A DNA stretch of 64,000 nucleotides from Bicyclus anynana (taxonomy: Eukaryota; Arthropoda; Insecta; Lepidoptera; Nymphalidae). The notes beneath the pieces were generated by a model. The model did no database searches and was not told the DNA's origin. It saw nothing but the letters and a program-made list of their open reading frames with translations. The stretch covers positions 1,582,501-1,646,500 of the forward strand of contig NC_069086.1 of NCBI RefSeq assembly GCF_947172395.1. Reading direction: 5' to 3'. Shown piece after piece: positions 1 through 11,314 of this stretch. The translations under genes were made by a program, and so were the position numbers. Positions within the stretch are counted from its first letter, which is position 1; the number at the start of each line of letters is the position of its first letter.

Positions 1-142
1 ACGTGGTCCGAGGATATCAAGTGGGTTGCAGGGAGCCGCTTGATGCTGTCGGCTCGAGCCCGTTGTGCTTGGAAGCCCATGCAAGAGGCCTATGTCCAGC
101 AGTGGACGTCTATCGGCTGATAATGATGATGATGATGATCAA
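1..142 (+). mobile_element. 3' end of an RTE-type LINE (cut by window edge)
   Basis: The sequence matches the last codons and 3' tail of the RTE family whose near-complete copy lies at 50634-53848: a reading frame resembling TDDIKRVAG...WKSLQKAYV, then GGCTGA and a run of ATG/GATGAT units. It belongs to the diverged subfamily also seen at 34508-35012 (shared 'GCAAGAGGCCTATGTCC' variant). The 5' side is outside the window. Confidence 0.8.
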
Positions 143-1547
143 TACACCTAAATCTATACCATTTTAGAGACAATGCCTGTACATTTAAAATCAAGGCTTC
201 TAGGTTAGGTACGACGGATGCATAGACCGCATTTTCGGAAGTGTGTCTTCTCTTGCAAAGTGTTACTCTAATTTAGACAACGATACCCCTCTGTACTGTT
301 TTGCGTTAACTATCACTATCAAAAACCTTGAATAGGTTCCAGCAGTATCAAAAACGATTAAATATCATCGAAACTGCTGAATAACAGCAACCCAGGTGAT
401 ACTTGTTTTAAACAGCACTCAATTATCTCGCTAAGTACGGACAGAGTGAAGACGGCACTTTTCAACGACGCAGCGCGAAATTTGTTTAACTTCTCTTTAA
501 TTAGTTTCAGACTGGGAACATTATAAAGACAAAAGTTTTGGTTGTTTGTATCCTCGGTTTTGTATTAAACGTCTATACCGTTTAATTAAAGTTACGACTT
601 TTAGTTATAATTGCCATCCAATACGTACCTATCTCTCTAAATAGGTTCTTCGGATGCCGTTATATCACTGACTATGGCACATTGTAATATAAAATTTAGA
701 AGCTAACGAACTGATATCTACAAACTCACACGATCATATTATGTACTATCTCTGTGATTAATACACATAAATGGAAATCATAAGAACCACAAATCTTTAA
801 TTTTTTTTTCTAAATTAAGTTTTGTATTGTATTACACAATTAAGTAGATGTATTTAATTGTGTAGATATGTCAATCCCATTTTTTTTTTTCAAAAATTTC
901 TGATTCTATTTAGACAGAGTTTTTTTTCAGAGACTGTATCAAAAAGTAAATACAAGTTTTAAGGAACGTTCAAATTACAGGTAAGGTATTCGATATTCCC
1001 GAAATAATAAAGTATTGTTTAAGAATCAAATTTACTAAAAAGGTAATATTTATTGTATATTTATTAATTATTGTATATTTATTAAATTTTCATTCTTCAC
1101 GTGAAAAAATAAGCTGGTACAAATAATGGAAAATGGAATACAAGGCCAGTTGGTCCAGTAGTTTATCAGACGGGATTGTTGGGTGTCACATCTCTTCAAG
1201 AACGAAGAGTAGCTTTTCGGTTTGAACGCGTCCTAATGGCTAAAGTTCTAAGCAAGCCGACAATGCGAAAGCCTTAAGTCTTAAGCCTCCGCTTCTAAGA
1301 AGCTTCACGGATTTGCTGTGTATGATTTTTCGCGGCAAGTTTCGGGTAAATCTTATACCTACTCTATACTAAGACGATTACCGTATAATGTGAATGTAAG
1401 GTAATTTAAAGTTACACGGGTTTTTTTTTATTATTAGGTTGGATTTACGCCCTTATAGTTGTTTTACTTTTTTTAATTCAATGGATAGTTACAACTTGAG
1501 TGAAAGCGATTTCATCTGATGTTTAGTTTGATGCTTTGGCTGGAGGG
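143..1547. other. AT-rich stretch, nothing identified
   Basis: AT-rich DNA with homopolymer runs (near 880 and 1420) and no supported exon, RNA gene or intact repeat. By position it should lie inside the MINDY-4B-like gene or its downstream introns, but no continuing exon was found. Confidence 0.5.
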
Positions 1548-1765
1548 TGACTTCGGCCGTGGCTAGTTACCACCCTACCGACAAAGACGTATCGCCAAGC
1601 GATTAGCGTTCCAGTACGATGTCGTGTAGAAACCGAAACGGGTGTGGATTTTCATTCTTCTATTAACAAGTTAGCAAGCTTCCATCTTAGATTGCATCTT
1701 GACTTACCATCGTAGATTACGTGAGATTGTAGTCAAGGGCTAACTTATAAAGAATAAAAAAAAAT
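1548..1765 (+). repeat. SINE-like dispersed repeat, family C
   Basis: Shares a core (CCAAGCGATTAGCGTTCC, 'acgatgtcgtgtagaaaccga', '...gattgtagtcaagggctaact') with copies at 4083, 6527, 36872, 37123, 48783 and 62080. It ends in an A-rich AAATAA-like tail, as expected for a retroposed short element. No clear tRNA boxes were seen, so its origin is open. Confidence 0.7.
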
Positions 1766-2867
1766 AAAAAGTAACGATGGAGCCTTAGGTTCTTCTGGTG
1801 GTACGTGTGTTCACTAAACATCAGATGACACGGTTCCTTGTCTGCTGAGAGTTGTGCAAGAAATTGCCTTAAATTTATATCTGGGCGACTTTACTTACCA
1901 GGTATAAGTAGCGTTTTATAAATATTTGCAGATCCTCCAGACTCTTAAACTCGAATAAATGCAGCTTGAAAACATATTCAACAACTTAATTATTTCATCT
2001 GCAACAATTTTTTTATCAATTAACAAAACTTCTAGCAGCATCTTTGTGGATAACAATTTCTACGTCAATAACAAACTGCCTCGTAAGTCCAGTGGTTGGC
2101 CATTGTGGCTTTCAATTACGAGGGTCAAAGTTCGAGTTCTGAGTAATGCTCTGAAAGATTGAGAGCTCTTCTCAAGAGAAGAGTGAAAGAGAGAGAGAGA
2201 GTGGGAAGCATGGCCCTTAAAATAGCCTGATGATGATTAATATACCCACCCACAATAAATAAGCTGCCACGGAGGAACGTATTTTATAAACATACATTCA
2301 TTGATTGCTAAAACCATAACCCTTCCTCGGTTTCAACGTTGTCGGATAAAAAAGTCAGGGAGCAGTCTTTCGATCGATACGATATTTTGCGCCTTTCGCT
2401 CATTTGGAACGAAGCGTTGGACGTTAGATCGATAGTTCATTTAGTTTGAGATAGGGTACCTTTCCAACGTTCATTTCATCAAAGCCATTATAAACGATAT
2501 GCGATCTCTTTGATCAATCCATTCCGCCATGGTCCTTCACTATGGTTCGATTGAAACTATCATTATTACGCCATTTGAGCAACGCTTTTCTCAATAGCTC
2601 TGCATTTCCATTGCCGTTCGTTTGTCTATTGGCGACAAGCTTGTACTAAAATTGAGCACTAACAGTAAGAGTGCGTTATCTACAATGGATCCGGCAATCA
2701 TACTCGTAAATAAATAGCGCAACAACTCACAAAGCGTAAAAACAGCATATCTAAATGAAAAAGTGACATACTCGTACCTATTCGTACCTATATGCAAAGC
2801 GTAATCTAGTTGGTTTCAATGTGCCAGTTTTGGCGTTTCATTTACAACATTTTTGTTAGAATCCTTA
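1766..2867. other. No gene seen; contains a GA microsatellite
   Basis: Unassigned DNA with a (GA)n run near 2188-2204. Short ORFs here on both strands lack splice or family support. Confidence 0.45.
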
Positions 2868-2972
2868 TCCCTACACCTGTAGTCACAAACCCAGGCTCTG
2901 CTCGGTTTCTCTCTTTCACACGATTGACCCGGCACCCGCGCGGTCAATCGCCAAGATATTCATTCCATACAA
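2868..2972. repeat. Fragment of dispersed repeat family D
   Basis: Matches the end region of the family D repeat at 7118-7665 and 46765-46900: 'GTCACAAACCCAGGCTCTG', a pyrimidine-rich CTCTCTTTC tract, then 'GACCCGGCACCCGC' and an 'AAGATATTC' end. Family D is unclassified. Confidence 0.6.
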
Positions 2973-3023
2973 TGCTTTAACTCAATAATTTGCACTTACA
3001 CATAGTGTAATAGATAAGCTCAC

Positions 3024-3207
3024 CATTTCAGTAATCCCATCCTGGTAATACTGAGGACTGTGTTGCACGTAGGCTGTGGTCGTAGGCAGCGCGACTGTGA
3101 CCTTGGCTTCGGTTTGCGAAGTCGATCCGTCACCGCAGCGCCATATCACTTCACTGCAGGCGCGCCACAGAGCTTCTTCTTGGCGCTCCTCCGAGGGGCG
3201 TAGGTAA
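3024..3207 (-). CDS. MINDY4B: MINDY-4B-like protein, exon 4 of the visible part
   Basis: A 184-nt exon read on the minus strand from 3207. It follows an acceptor (TTCCACAG at 3208 upward) and ends at a GTGAGC donor (3023 downward). It completes a split codon (AG from exon 3 plus T) and then stays open for 61 codons, ending in phase 0. The peptide begins YLRPSEERQEEALWRAC and ends HSPQYYQDGITEM. It sits where MINDY proteins have a conserved helix-rich segment ending in a 'DGITE'-type motif before the second half of the fold. The next exon should start in phase 0 and is not found between 1 and 3018, so the gene runs off the left edge. The exon is far more GC-rich than its flanks. Confidence 0.75.
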
Positions 3208-3440
3208 CTGTGGAATATTCATATGTCAATTGAAATCACGTTTGATTTATACGCCCTAGGTGCTAGGTGTTCTGAGGTTGACATTTTGTCTACGTCGAGC
3301 GGCTGTGAAATCATAAAAAAGGCCCTTTATGCCAAAAAAAAACCTACATATTCGAAGTATACTCCCACTTTAAAGGGATTCAATAATTATATAGTAGTTC
3401 AGTTTTCATCCTACTTCCTACTAATATGAGTGTCACATTA

Positions 3441-3626
3441 ATATTTTAAAGGCGAAAGTTTGTGTGTAAGTGTGTATGTTTATTCCTCTTTTACGCTGCG
3501 GCTACTAAAGCGATTCGGTTAAAATTTGGAATGGAAATAGTTTTCATCCCGGAAATATCCATGGTGCCCGCGGGATTTGTGAAAAACTGAATTCCACGTG
3601 GACGAAATCGCGGGCGTCAGTTAGTG
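3441..3626 (+). repeat. Helitron-like short dispersed repeat (CTAG family)
   Basis: Runs from 'AATATTTTAAAGGCGAAAGTTTGTG' type start to 'GACGAAATCGCGGGCGTC' end, here ending AGTTAGT rather than the usual GCTAGT. Sister copies lie at 16055, 42531 (reverse) and 60275 (reverse). Non-autonomous Lepidopteran Helitrons are known to have CTAG-type 3' ends; that assignment is by resemblance only. Confidence 0.55.
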
Positions 3627-4082
3627 TAATATAGATCAGTCAACCAAACAAAAAGATCGATTTATTATTTTTATCCGTAAACAATTTATTTAAGCCAACA
3701 ATTTAATGATACTACGGGTAGTATCAATTTATTTTTACTCCTTACCAGGTTAAGGTATAAAAATAAATTTCCACATTCGACAATAAACAATGACAAAGCC
3801 ATATTAAATTTTAAGTCCACACAATTTATGGGAGCCAAGTCACTATTTCCGCCGGCACATCTTCACTTCACTGCAAATTTACAGCGCCATAACGCTTTAG
3901 TATCGGGTTTCACGATCAAAACCAATATGCTTTATATCATAATGGGAAACTAGCGTTTACAGCGCTTTTTTGCTTTTTGGTATTATGTGATGGATTTTAT
4001 ATCGAAGCAAATTAGATTCAACTGACTGTATTTAGTTGTAGTATGTATTTTGATCGGAGTCGATGGCTTCCTGATTCTGAAC

Positions 4083-4245
4083 AGGCAAATGCTATGGCTA
4101 GTTAACAGGCAAAGGCTATGGCAAAGATGTACTGCCAAGCAATTTAGCGTTCCGGTTAAATGCCGCGTATAAACCGTTAGATATATAGGTAGGATAAACT
4201 TATAGTGAGATTGTAGTAAAGGACTCACTTAAGGAAATAAATAAA
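4083..4245 (+). repeat. Degenerate SINE-like repeat, family C
   Basis: Recognisable from 'GCTATGGCAAAGATGTACTG', 'CCAAGCAATTTAGCGTTCCGG' and the tail 'GTGAGATTGTAGTAAAGGACT' followed by AAATAAATA. Lies in the third visible intron of the MINDY-4B-like gene. Confidence 0.6.
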
Positions 4246-6242
4246 CATCTCTTCAAACTCAACTCCTATCTCTTGGTCTGGTCGCCTGATGTTACTCTAT
4301 GGCGTTACGTACCACGTACGTTTCCACATGACTGGTATTACAGGTACGGTGGTTACTATTCATATACAGATACAGCAAGGTAAAAATGTATATTTTTTAA
4401 TAACAACGACATTTGTATCAGTTTTTTATTTTAGGTTTTCAATTTCAGCTCAATCAATTAGGAATGACTGGTTTAAAGTTCAGTAGCAAAGGCCTAAATT
4501 TTCCTAAACAAACAAAGATGGAACAAACAAAAGTTAGCAAAGCAAAGTTATAGTTTAATTGTAACCTTGTAATAAATACCTATACTCCAATACAGTTACA
4601 AGCAACGAAGGTTTTTGAAGCCGAAGGAATCCCGTTATTTTATTCTGTCCCCTACAATATTGTACTATCTCCGTATCCACTCCTCTTGAATTATTGTACG
4701 GCTCAGAAAATCATTCTAGAAACGTACCAGCTTAGGAAAATTGTTTGACAAAATCCGCGCGAGGTGGAATTCTATCCGTATGATGTAAAGAGTTGAAAAT
4801 ATTGGCTACGTTTAGGCTTTACTTAGCGAAATAATTTTGGTTTCAGACAATATTTTTTGTTAGGAATTTTTTGATACACAAAGTAAAGTTGCAAATATTA
4901 TAAAAAGTCATAATAACTGTAATAATTTACACTAATATTATATCGAGGAAAACTTTGTTTGTATGTTTGTTTGTAATGAATAGGCTCAAAAACTAATAGG
5001 CCGATTTTAAAAATTCTTTCACCATTCGAAAGCTACATTATCCGCAAGTAACATAGGGTAAATTTTATTCTGAAAAAAAAAAATATAGAGTTCCGTAAGA
5101 CATTTTTGTTTTTCTGACGCTAGTAACTAATATTATATAATTCCGACAGTAAATAAGGTGGTTGCCTTTTACCCCTTCAAGTTTATTATAAGTAGTACAG
5201 GTACGAGTATTTTGCTAGTTTAGTTTATTAATCTCCTAAAGTTTTGACTATGCAATATAATACATCTTGCGCATTAGTCGGCGACGACTTCGACCACTGA
5301 ACGCTACTACTAAGTTTACTGAAGAAACCGAACATTGCGAAGTTGGCTGCACCGAATAACACCGCGGACAGGGTTGTTGCAATTTAGTTACGTATAGTTT
5401 GCTATGAGCGTTTTCGTACTAGTTATGTGAGGGTAAATGCGACAGTCAGTATTGTGCGAGCAGAATACCGAATGCAGAAAGCCGATGGACGCTTCACGAC
5501 CGGACGTGGTCGTAGTGGATCAGTAGCTAGCGACCACGGCGCACCACTGTCTAGTGATCGTGATTCGTGGGCGCCTACGTCACGAAGTGCTTTAGTGTGA
5601 TCAAAATTTCATCATGTACAGAAAATCAGGAGGCTAAGTATACGTTAGGTGTGAGCGATCCCTAATATCATTCAAATTGAAATGGCTGATTTACAAAAGT
5701 ATAGTGCGTTGGGAGCGCCTCTGCAGGAGTGAATACTGTGAAACCTATCACAATATATTGAGCGGCTTTGTCATGTAAATGTTACGTTCACGTTGCTCTG
5801 GATATTTCGTAAGAGACCATGTTAAAATGTTAAATAGTTCTTCGCAAAATAAACGTTCGAATAATTGCAATTTACAAAAAAGTTGCAGCTTAAGAAAGAA
5901 CTTTTGATCTCACTAGTATCTGTAGTCAGACTAATACAGATTCAGGCAAATAAATAAACAAAATAAAACAATACCTCATTGATCAAGTGATTAACCTGTT
6001 CGGCGAAGTATCATGGGGCCTTGGTTTAGATTTCTAGGTCGGGTAATAAAATGTTTAGTATTTATTTATTTCGAGAAATTTCCGGAAGTAGGTAGTTAAA
6101 TCACAAAAAAAAAATCTTACCACATTGTAATATTAATTAAGAATTAGGGTTCCCTTGCATCCAAGATGACATCGAAGTAGTTAAAGATTGCATTAACATG
6201 ACATCGAAGTAGCAAAACTTGTAATAATCCTTAGAACAGTAC
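4246..6242. other. Intron sequence with one short dispersed repeat
   Basis: Intron 3 of the MINDY-4B-like gene. A repeat starting ACACTAATATTATATCGAGG lies at about 4930-5090 (sister at 46545). A GC-richer patch at 5440-5600 has no convincing exon structure. Otherwise nothing is seen. Confidence 0.5.
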
Positions 6243-6472
6243 CTTTCCGGTGGTTCAGCAGACTTGTTATCCTTTGTCATGGGCCTCGAATCAAACAGTA
6301 GCCACTTGATGATATGAGCCTGTAGAGCCGACAGCAAGGACCTGGTGCCGTTCCGTTGAGCCGCCAGACCGTACGCCAGGGGCTGTTCCGAGGGTCTCAT
6401 GACCAGCGGAGTGTGGATCCATTCACCACGAGGAGGGCATGATGCCGTCCCGAAAGCAATAATACGAAGTTC
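6243..6472 (-). CDS. MINDY4B: MINDY-4B-like protein, exon 3 (pseudo-active-site exon)
   Basis: A 230-nt minus-strand exon from 6472, after the acceptor TTGTTGTACAG. It starts in phase 0 and ends with two bases of a split codon at a weak GTACTG donor. It encodes the start of the MINDY catalytic fold: ELRIIAFGTASCPP, then W102, then LAYGLAAQRNGTRSLLSALQ and HIIKWLLFDSR. In active MINDY deubiquitinases (Lys48-linked ubiquitin chain trimming) this strand-helix junction carries the nucleophilic Cys in a GGPCG-like loop. Here the loop reads RNGTRSLL with Arg at position 128 and no Cys, so a hydrolase role is unlikely. That pattern matches the MINDY-4B pseudoenzymes. Residue numbers assume exon 1 at 27159-27324. 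A retained reading past the donor quickly loses family similarity. Confidence 0.8.
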
Positions 6473-6526
6473 CTGTACAACAATGTCTCCATGTTAGTAC
6501 CTAGGCCTAAAATACACGCCACGAGC

Positions 6527-6680
6527 CATTGTCTCTGCAATCTCATCTGATGTTAAGTGGCGATGCAGTCTAAGATGGAAGCGGGCTTTTTTGGAAGAGG
6601 CACAAGTTTCTACCCAGCATCGTACCGGAACGTAAACGGGAGGGGTGAGTTTCTGCTTTCCTATCACTACTTCAGTTTTA
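6527..6680 (-). repeat. SINE-like repeat, family C, fragment
   Basis: Reverse-orientation copy: 'CAATCTCATCTGATGTTAAG', 'GATGCAGTCTAAGATGGAAG', 'CATCGTACCGGAACG'. Lies in the short intron (6473-6928) between exons 2 and 3 of the MINDY-4B-like gene. Confidence 0.65.
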
Positions 6681-6928
6681 CACACAAACAATAATCTGTA
6701 CCACATAGAACACTAAAGCTAACGCTTCTGTTTCACAGCGTGGAAAGTGAGAAAGGAAGATTGATCGATAAAAATATTGATGAAATGTCATCTTTTTCCT
6801 CCATTAATATTAATTTAAAGTTTTAGAAATAAATATGGCATATTGTCATTTAAATAATATTATGAAAACCAATTGCAATTATTTCATTGATTTGATGAAT
6901 TTCATTTGTACAGAATTTTTGTACTTAC

Positions 6929-7014
6929 GCCAGCCAATTCCTCCGTTATGGCCGTGCCGCCCACCACCGCAGGCCTCGCTCCCGGCTGCCGATTCCTTGC
7001 GTATAGTACACGTT
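6929..7014 (-). CDS. MINDY4B: MINDY-4B-like protein, exon 2
   Basis: An 86-nt minus-strand exon, from the acceptor GATTCGCAG (ending at 7015) to a consensus GTAAGT donor at 6928 downward. Two bases complete a codon begun in exon 1; then 28 codons run in phase 0: RVLYARNRQPGARP followed by AVVGGTAITEELAG. Joined to exon 3 it reads ELAG-ELRIIAFG. This fits the MINDY layout, where a short 'GG.PI' stretch leads directly into the first helix of the catalytic fold. Like its sister exons it is markedly GC-rich (over 60%) in AT-rich surroundings. Confidence 0.72.
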
Positions 7015-7117
7015 CTGCGAATCAAATTACGTTAATCATATTGCAGAATTAATACTCTTTAGAACTGCTGCAAGTTCTTTTAGCATTTTTTAGAGATTAG
7101 AACTTTTAGCAAACTCA

Positions 7118-7665
7118 AAAGTGATTACAAGAATAAGAAAACTAATGTCGAACAAAGGTTCAAAACATTTGTCAGGACAACTTAATTAACAAATCAAACT
7201 GTAACCAAAATAAGACCCTAGAATGGCAGAGAATGACCTTGAGTGAAGTCACTCACTTGTGAACGTTGTGTGTAGGGTTAAAGGATCCTTTGACTGTTAA
7301 CAAGCACTCCCCTTTTCCACTCAAGTCACTCCCGCCTATGCCAAGTAACCCATAAAGAATTACACAACAAGAGACGTGGACGGCTCGAACACCACGAGCA
7401 CACTGAAGCCGTCCGTACTGCAAGTCGTTGCAACGCGGCGATAACAGAACAGGTATCCAAAGCTGCTCTTATAGGATCTTACCAAATTTTGCTAGACAGT
7501 GAAAAAAACACGAGCAGAGGGGAGTGTTAATCGATTGTCAAGGAATTCCTTAACCCTACGTCCTGTGGTCACAAGTCCAGGACTCTGCTCCGATGGATCC
7601 GGCACCCGCACAGTGAATCCATGGAATGCTAAGACATTCGTCTCTCTCTTTCTATATTAGTAAAA
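7118..7665 (+). repeat. Dispersed repeat family D, longest copy
   Basis: The first 240 bp (from 'AAGTGATTACAAGAATAAG' to 'CCACTCAAGTCACTC') are repeated at 10630-10965 with high similarity, 3.5 kb away. The last 200 bp ('GCTGCTCTTATAGGATC' to 'GCTAAGACATTCGTCTC') recur at 30220-30412 and 46765-46900. No ORF, terminal repeat or poly-A tail was identified, so the class is unknown. Lies at the 3' end of intron 1 of the MINDY-4B-like gene. Confidence 0.65.
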
Positions 7666-8070
7666 TAATACTTGTAATACCCTCCGTGGTTTGCCAATCA
7701 AGCACTTTATTTAAGGGTAATAAGAAAACTAAAAATATTAAACATTCACTTTGCTGTCAGTGATGGGATATTATCCCCCTTTTTATTTTAAGTGTTAACC
7801 TCGAACGCATGTCGTGTCAACCCACAATGCATCAATAATTTACAAATTGTTAGTGAAGTAGAAGTGAAGATCTTTATGAAAAGTTATTCAAGAAAATTAA
7901 GAAATTAGAGAAGAATAAGGTATAGATTTACACGTATCTTGGTTTGTGTACTTGTCTTTGAAACTGTACTACCCGCAATATTGAGTTTTTCGAACAGTAT
8001 TTTGCAAAGATGTAAGAGTCACTATCATCATACTATAATATTATTCCCATCATACGATCATAGTATAATA

Positions 8071-8108
8071 TAATTAAATTGTGACATGACAATGTCACAG
8101 TTTAATTA
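8071..8108. repeat. Short near-perfect hairpin
   Basis: Arms 8071-8087 and 8092-8108 pair in 16 of 17 positions around the 4-base loop GACA (arm sequence TAATTAAATTGTGACAT). A looser AT-rich inverted repeat (CATACTATAATATTAT) lies just upstream. No known function. Confidence 0.75.
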
Positions 8109-8931
8109 TACATTTATAACCAGGATAATCAAACGATTTATTTTTTAATTATCAACGCTACTTTGGTACATATATGTAGTTGTTTTATTGAAATCAAAAA
8201 TTAAGTTAAACTAAATATATCAAATTTTATAGAAAAGGAGGGTATCTTTAAATTGACGTTGCGTTTCAAAGCTACAATCAATAACATAACTAGTACGAAA
8301 TAATATCAAAAACTCCCAAAAACACAAAAAAATATCCCACCGTATATTTCCTCTTGCGATGTTCCTAAAACGTTTTTTCTAATCATGCTTTTGTTTTTAA
8401 TATTAAAATCTTCAGATTTATTTTTGAATTAACCAATTGAGAAGATAAATGAAATTAAACAAAGATTTTAAGTTAACTGAATTCAAACTACGACGATAAA
8501 CTTTGCTTAAATCAGTTTGTAAAGTAATTTAGAGACAGAATTACTTTAATTCTATTTAAATCAAGCGTAATAAAGCTTTAATTCTGAGAGTTTTCGTTTG
8601 TTAATACGCGAAATAATAGTACTTCTTGATTTGATAACTAAAAGCTGAATACTTTCATAACTTATTCTATAGTTTCGGACTAGCAATTCAAGAATTCAAG
8701 AAATGTGTCTAAAACTGAATAGTACTTGGAAGATATTATTTTTTTGTTATAAAAAGAGCAACTCTTGAGTTTCTTGTGTCGTCTCTTCTTAATAGAATTT
8801 GGTTTTCTAACCAGTGGTAAAGTCACTATTCACTGATAGAGGGATTCTTTACAAAAATACTTGTATACTAAGGCTACTTGGAACAAACGCATATGATTTT
8901 AATTTCATAGAACGCGTTACGCGATATGTGA

Positions 8932-9324
8932 ATGCATCAAGCGTACGAACTCCACTGGTTCTATGCATTTCCGAAGGCTATATTGGAACAGAACGATACT
9001 GAATTGATTCAAAGTGAATACACCAAGGAAATGGGTGTGAGTGCGAATGTGAAATGTGAGGCCCTTGGTAATTGCATTCATGTCACGATAGAAAATTGTG
9101 TGGTAAAGTGTTTATTCCAAGCTATCGAGGCCGTTTACCGTGCCGTGTGGAACAATGAAGAGTTTATAACGTCTATTCCCTATTGGTATTTAAATAGCTT
9201 TTGTTCTCTGCTTCACGTATTTCAAGTTAATTTCTCTATTATGACCAGTGCTGGATTAACGAAACTTGATGCTTTAAGCAATCTTCTCCTATGGGCCTAT
9301 GTATCTTTAAGTAAACTACAATAA
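8932..9324 (+). CDS. Orphan 130-codon ORF, hypothetical
   Basis: An open frame of 130 codons on the plus strand, preceded directly by an in-frame TGA and ended by TAA. An AATAAA overlaps the stop region (CTACAATAAAATATTT) and an A-rich stretch follows, which resembles the end of a transcript. The protein has several Cys, Trp and Tyr residues (YELHWFYAF near the start, IPYWYLNSFCSLLHVF near residue 85), no signal peptide, and no family I recognise. It lies inside intron 1 of the opposite-strand MINDY-4B-like gene. It may be a decayed transposon piece, a retroposed gene or chance: 130 codons without a stop is unlikely but not impossible in this composition. Confidence 0.3.
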   Translation: MHQAYELHWFYAFPKAILEQNDTELIQSEYTKEMGVSANVKCEALGNCIHVTIENCVVKCLFQAIEAVYRAVWNNEEFITSIPYWYLNSFCSLLHVFQVNFSIMTSAGLTKLDALSNLLLWAYVSLSKLQ

Positions 9325-9616
9325 AATATTTAAATAATTATAAAAAAATACGCGCTGATTTTTAATTTTGTTAAACTTTCGTATACGTCGAGTCTTTTTT
9401 TTCTCGGTCGTCTTTGGTGCCCCTTTAACAGGATGCTCTGAGCAATTGATTAAATCGCTTATAGGTTAATCCAGGACTGATTATACCTCATGTTAATACA
9501 CGAGGTACAGACTAGCATAATTTTGATTAACCTACAGGAACTAATATTATAAGCGCGAAAGTTTGTGTGAACGTTTGTAACTTTTTAACGCCCCAACTAG
9601 CAAACCGTTCATCAAT

Positions 9617-9881
9617 TCATCATAATCAGTCAATGGACATCCACAGCTGGACATAGGCTTCTTTTGTGACTTTCAAACACCACGGTTTACAGCATCATAG
9701 CTCAATGTAACCTGGTAGATGTCGTCAGTCCACCTAATCTAGTCGGTCACCTAAGGGGCCGACCAACACTGCGTTTTTCAGTGCGGGCTCGTCATCGGAG
9801 CACCTCGGGACTCCAACATCTATCGGTTAATTGAGTTTTTTGCCCTGCCCATTGCCATTTAAGCTTTGCGACTCACAATTG
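9617..9881 (-). mobile_element. Degenerate 3' end of the RTE LINE family
   Basis: Reverse-strand copy recognisable from 'CAATGGACATCCACAGCTGG', 'GTCGTCAGTCCACCTAAT', 'GCCGACCAACACTGCG' and 'CCCATTGCCATTTAAGC'. It is clearly older than the copies at 13469 and 50634. No target duplication was found. Confidence 0.75.
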
Positions 9882-10629
9882 TAAGAAAATCCTGGACCCT
9901 AATTACTCAAAAGATGGCAGAGTAATCAATCAATCAAAACAAAAGCTTTTTTTAATTATTATGTTTCTTCTGCTCTTTGTAATTTGGGGATTATGTCAAT
10001 CAATTGATTTTTTTAAATCGACTAAAAAGTAACATTTCAGTACAGTGAAGTACCTACATTTTAATTTAAATGAAATAGGAAACTTACCTTCAACGTGTAA
10101 AATTGCACGTTCGGTAATACCTCGAAGCATTTTAAACCACTACCGGTGTACCGGTTCAATTATAATTTGACTTCTGAAAACTTGAATTTTTATTTTACAA
10201 ATTTTTCGAACCTACTCACGGAGCTAAGTCGGAGTATATTTTACTAGTTTTAATTTCCTTTAGACTCCTTAGTATTTATTTACTGGGAGAAGCATAATAT
10301 TGTGTTATTAATATCTCGTTAAATAAAAAAAACTCATTGGAATGTATTGTTACCGTTTATTTATTCAGAACTTCCTTCCAATGGTTTTGAACCCCATCCT
10401 ACTGTCTTATTAAAGTCACTTTGAAAATACTATTACCTTCTTAGCATACAAATTATATATATTATATATAATATAATACAAATTACCTTCTTAGCATGAA
10501 TACTATTGTGTAAGAAGATTATAGTTTGCTTTAGTAATAAATTCTACGTATATGTGTAAATCAATTAAAAATATGGGTTTGTATATTTATACTAATATTA
10601 GGAAGTGAAGTTTGTGGTATTTATTATAG
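9882..10629. other. Intron sequence, nothing identified
   Basis: AT-rich. Contains an AT-only palindromic stretch at 10452-10482, flanked by a direct repeat of 'TTACCTTCTTAGCAT' (about 10434 and 10484). Confidence 0.45.
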
Positions 10630-10965
10630 GACTCAAAAGTGATTACAAATATAAGAAAACTAATGTCGAACAAAGGTTATGATTCACAACACTTGTCAGG
10701 ACAACTTAATTAACAAATCAAACAGTAACCAAAATAAGACCCTAGAATGGCAGAGAATGACCTTGAGTGGAGTCACGTACTATCGAACGATGTGTGTAGG
10801 GTTAAAGGATCCTTTGACTGATATCAAACACTCCCCTTTTCCACTCAAGTCACTCTCCCCGACTATCCCAACGAACGCCACGAGCACACTGAAGCCAACA
10901 CGAGATCGAGCGACGTCATATCCGTCACAGACTACTATTTCCAACACTAAACGGCGATAACATAT
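10630..10965 (+). repeat. Dispersed repeat family D, second copy
   Basis: Closely matches 7118-7360 in the same orientation, sharing 'GTCAGGACAACTTAATTAAC', 'GACCCTAGAATGGCAGAG' and 'GGTTAAAGGATCCTTTGACT'. The ORF spanning it is incidental. Confidence 0.65.
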
Positions 10966-11314
10966 TGTATCTCTCGATATATTTAAACCGACTTAGAAAG
11001 TTCCACTACCAGAAAGCCACGTTATTTGTGAGTGTCACAGGCTACATTTTATCCCCGTGTTCTCACAGTTCTCACACAAAAATATGAGTAAAAATTTGTA
11101 GTTTATGTTTAGGTTGCATCTTTTCGTATGTTTGAAATTTTCTTTACTAATTAAGCTCGCTTTTATCTAGTGCTTTTTTAAATAGAAACAATTTCTGACA
11201 AATATTGTGGACTACATTATAATTAGATAGATTTGTAACCTAAACCATTTTATATCTTTAATATACTCGCGTCATATTATAGAGGGCGGATAATTGTGCC
11301 TCTGAGTATATTTA

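Noticed and set aside
5440..5640. GC-rich patch as another MINDY exon
   Set aside because: Exons 3 and 4 already join in phase, and the patch has no open frame with proper splice sites.
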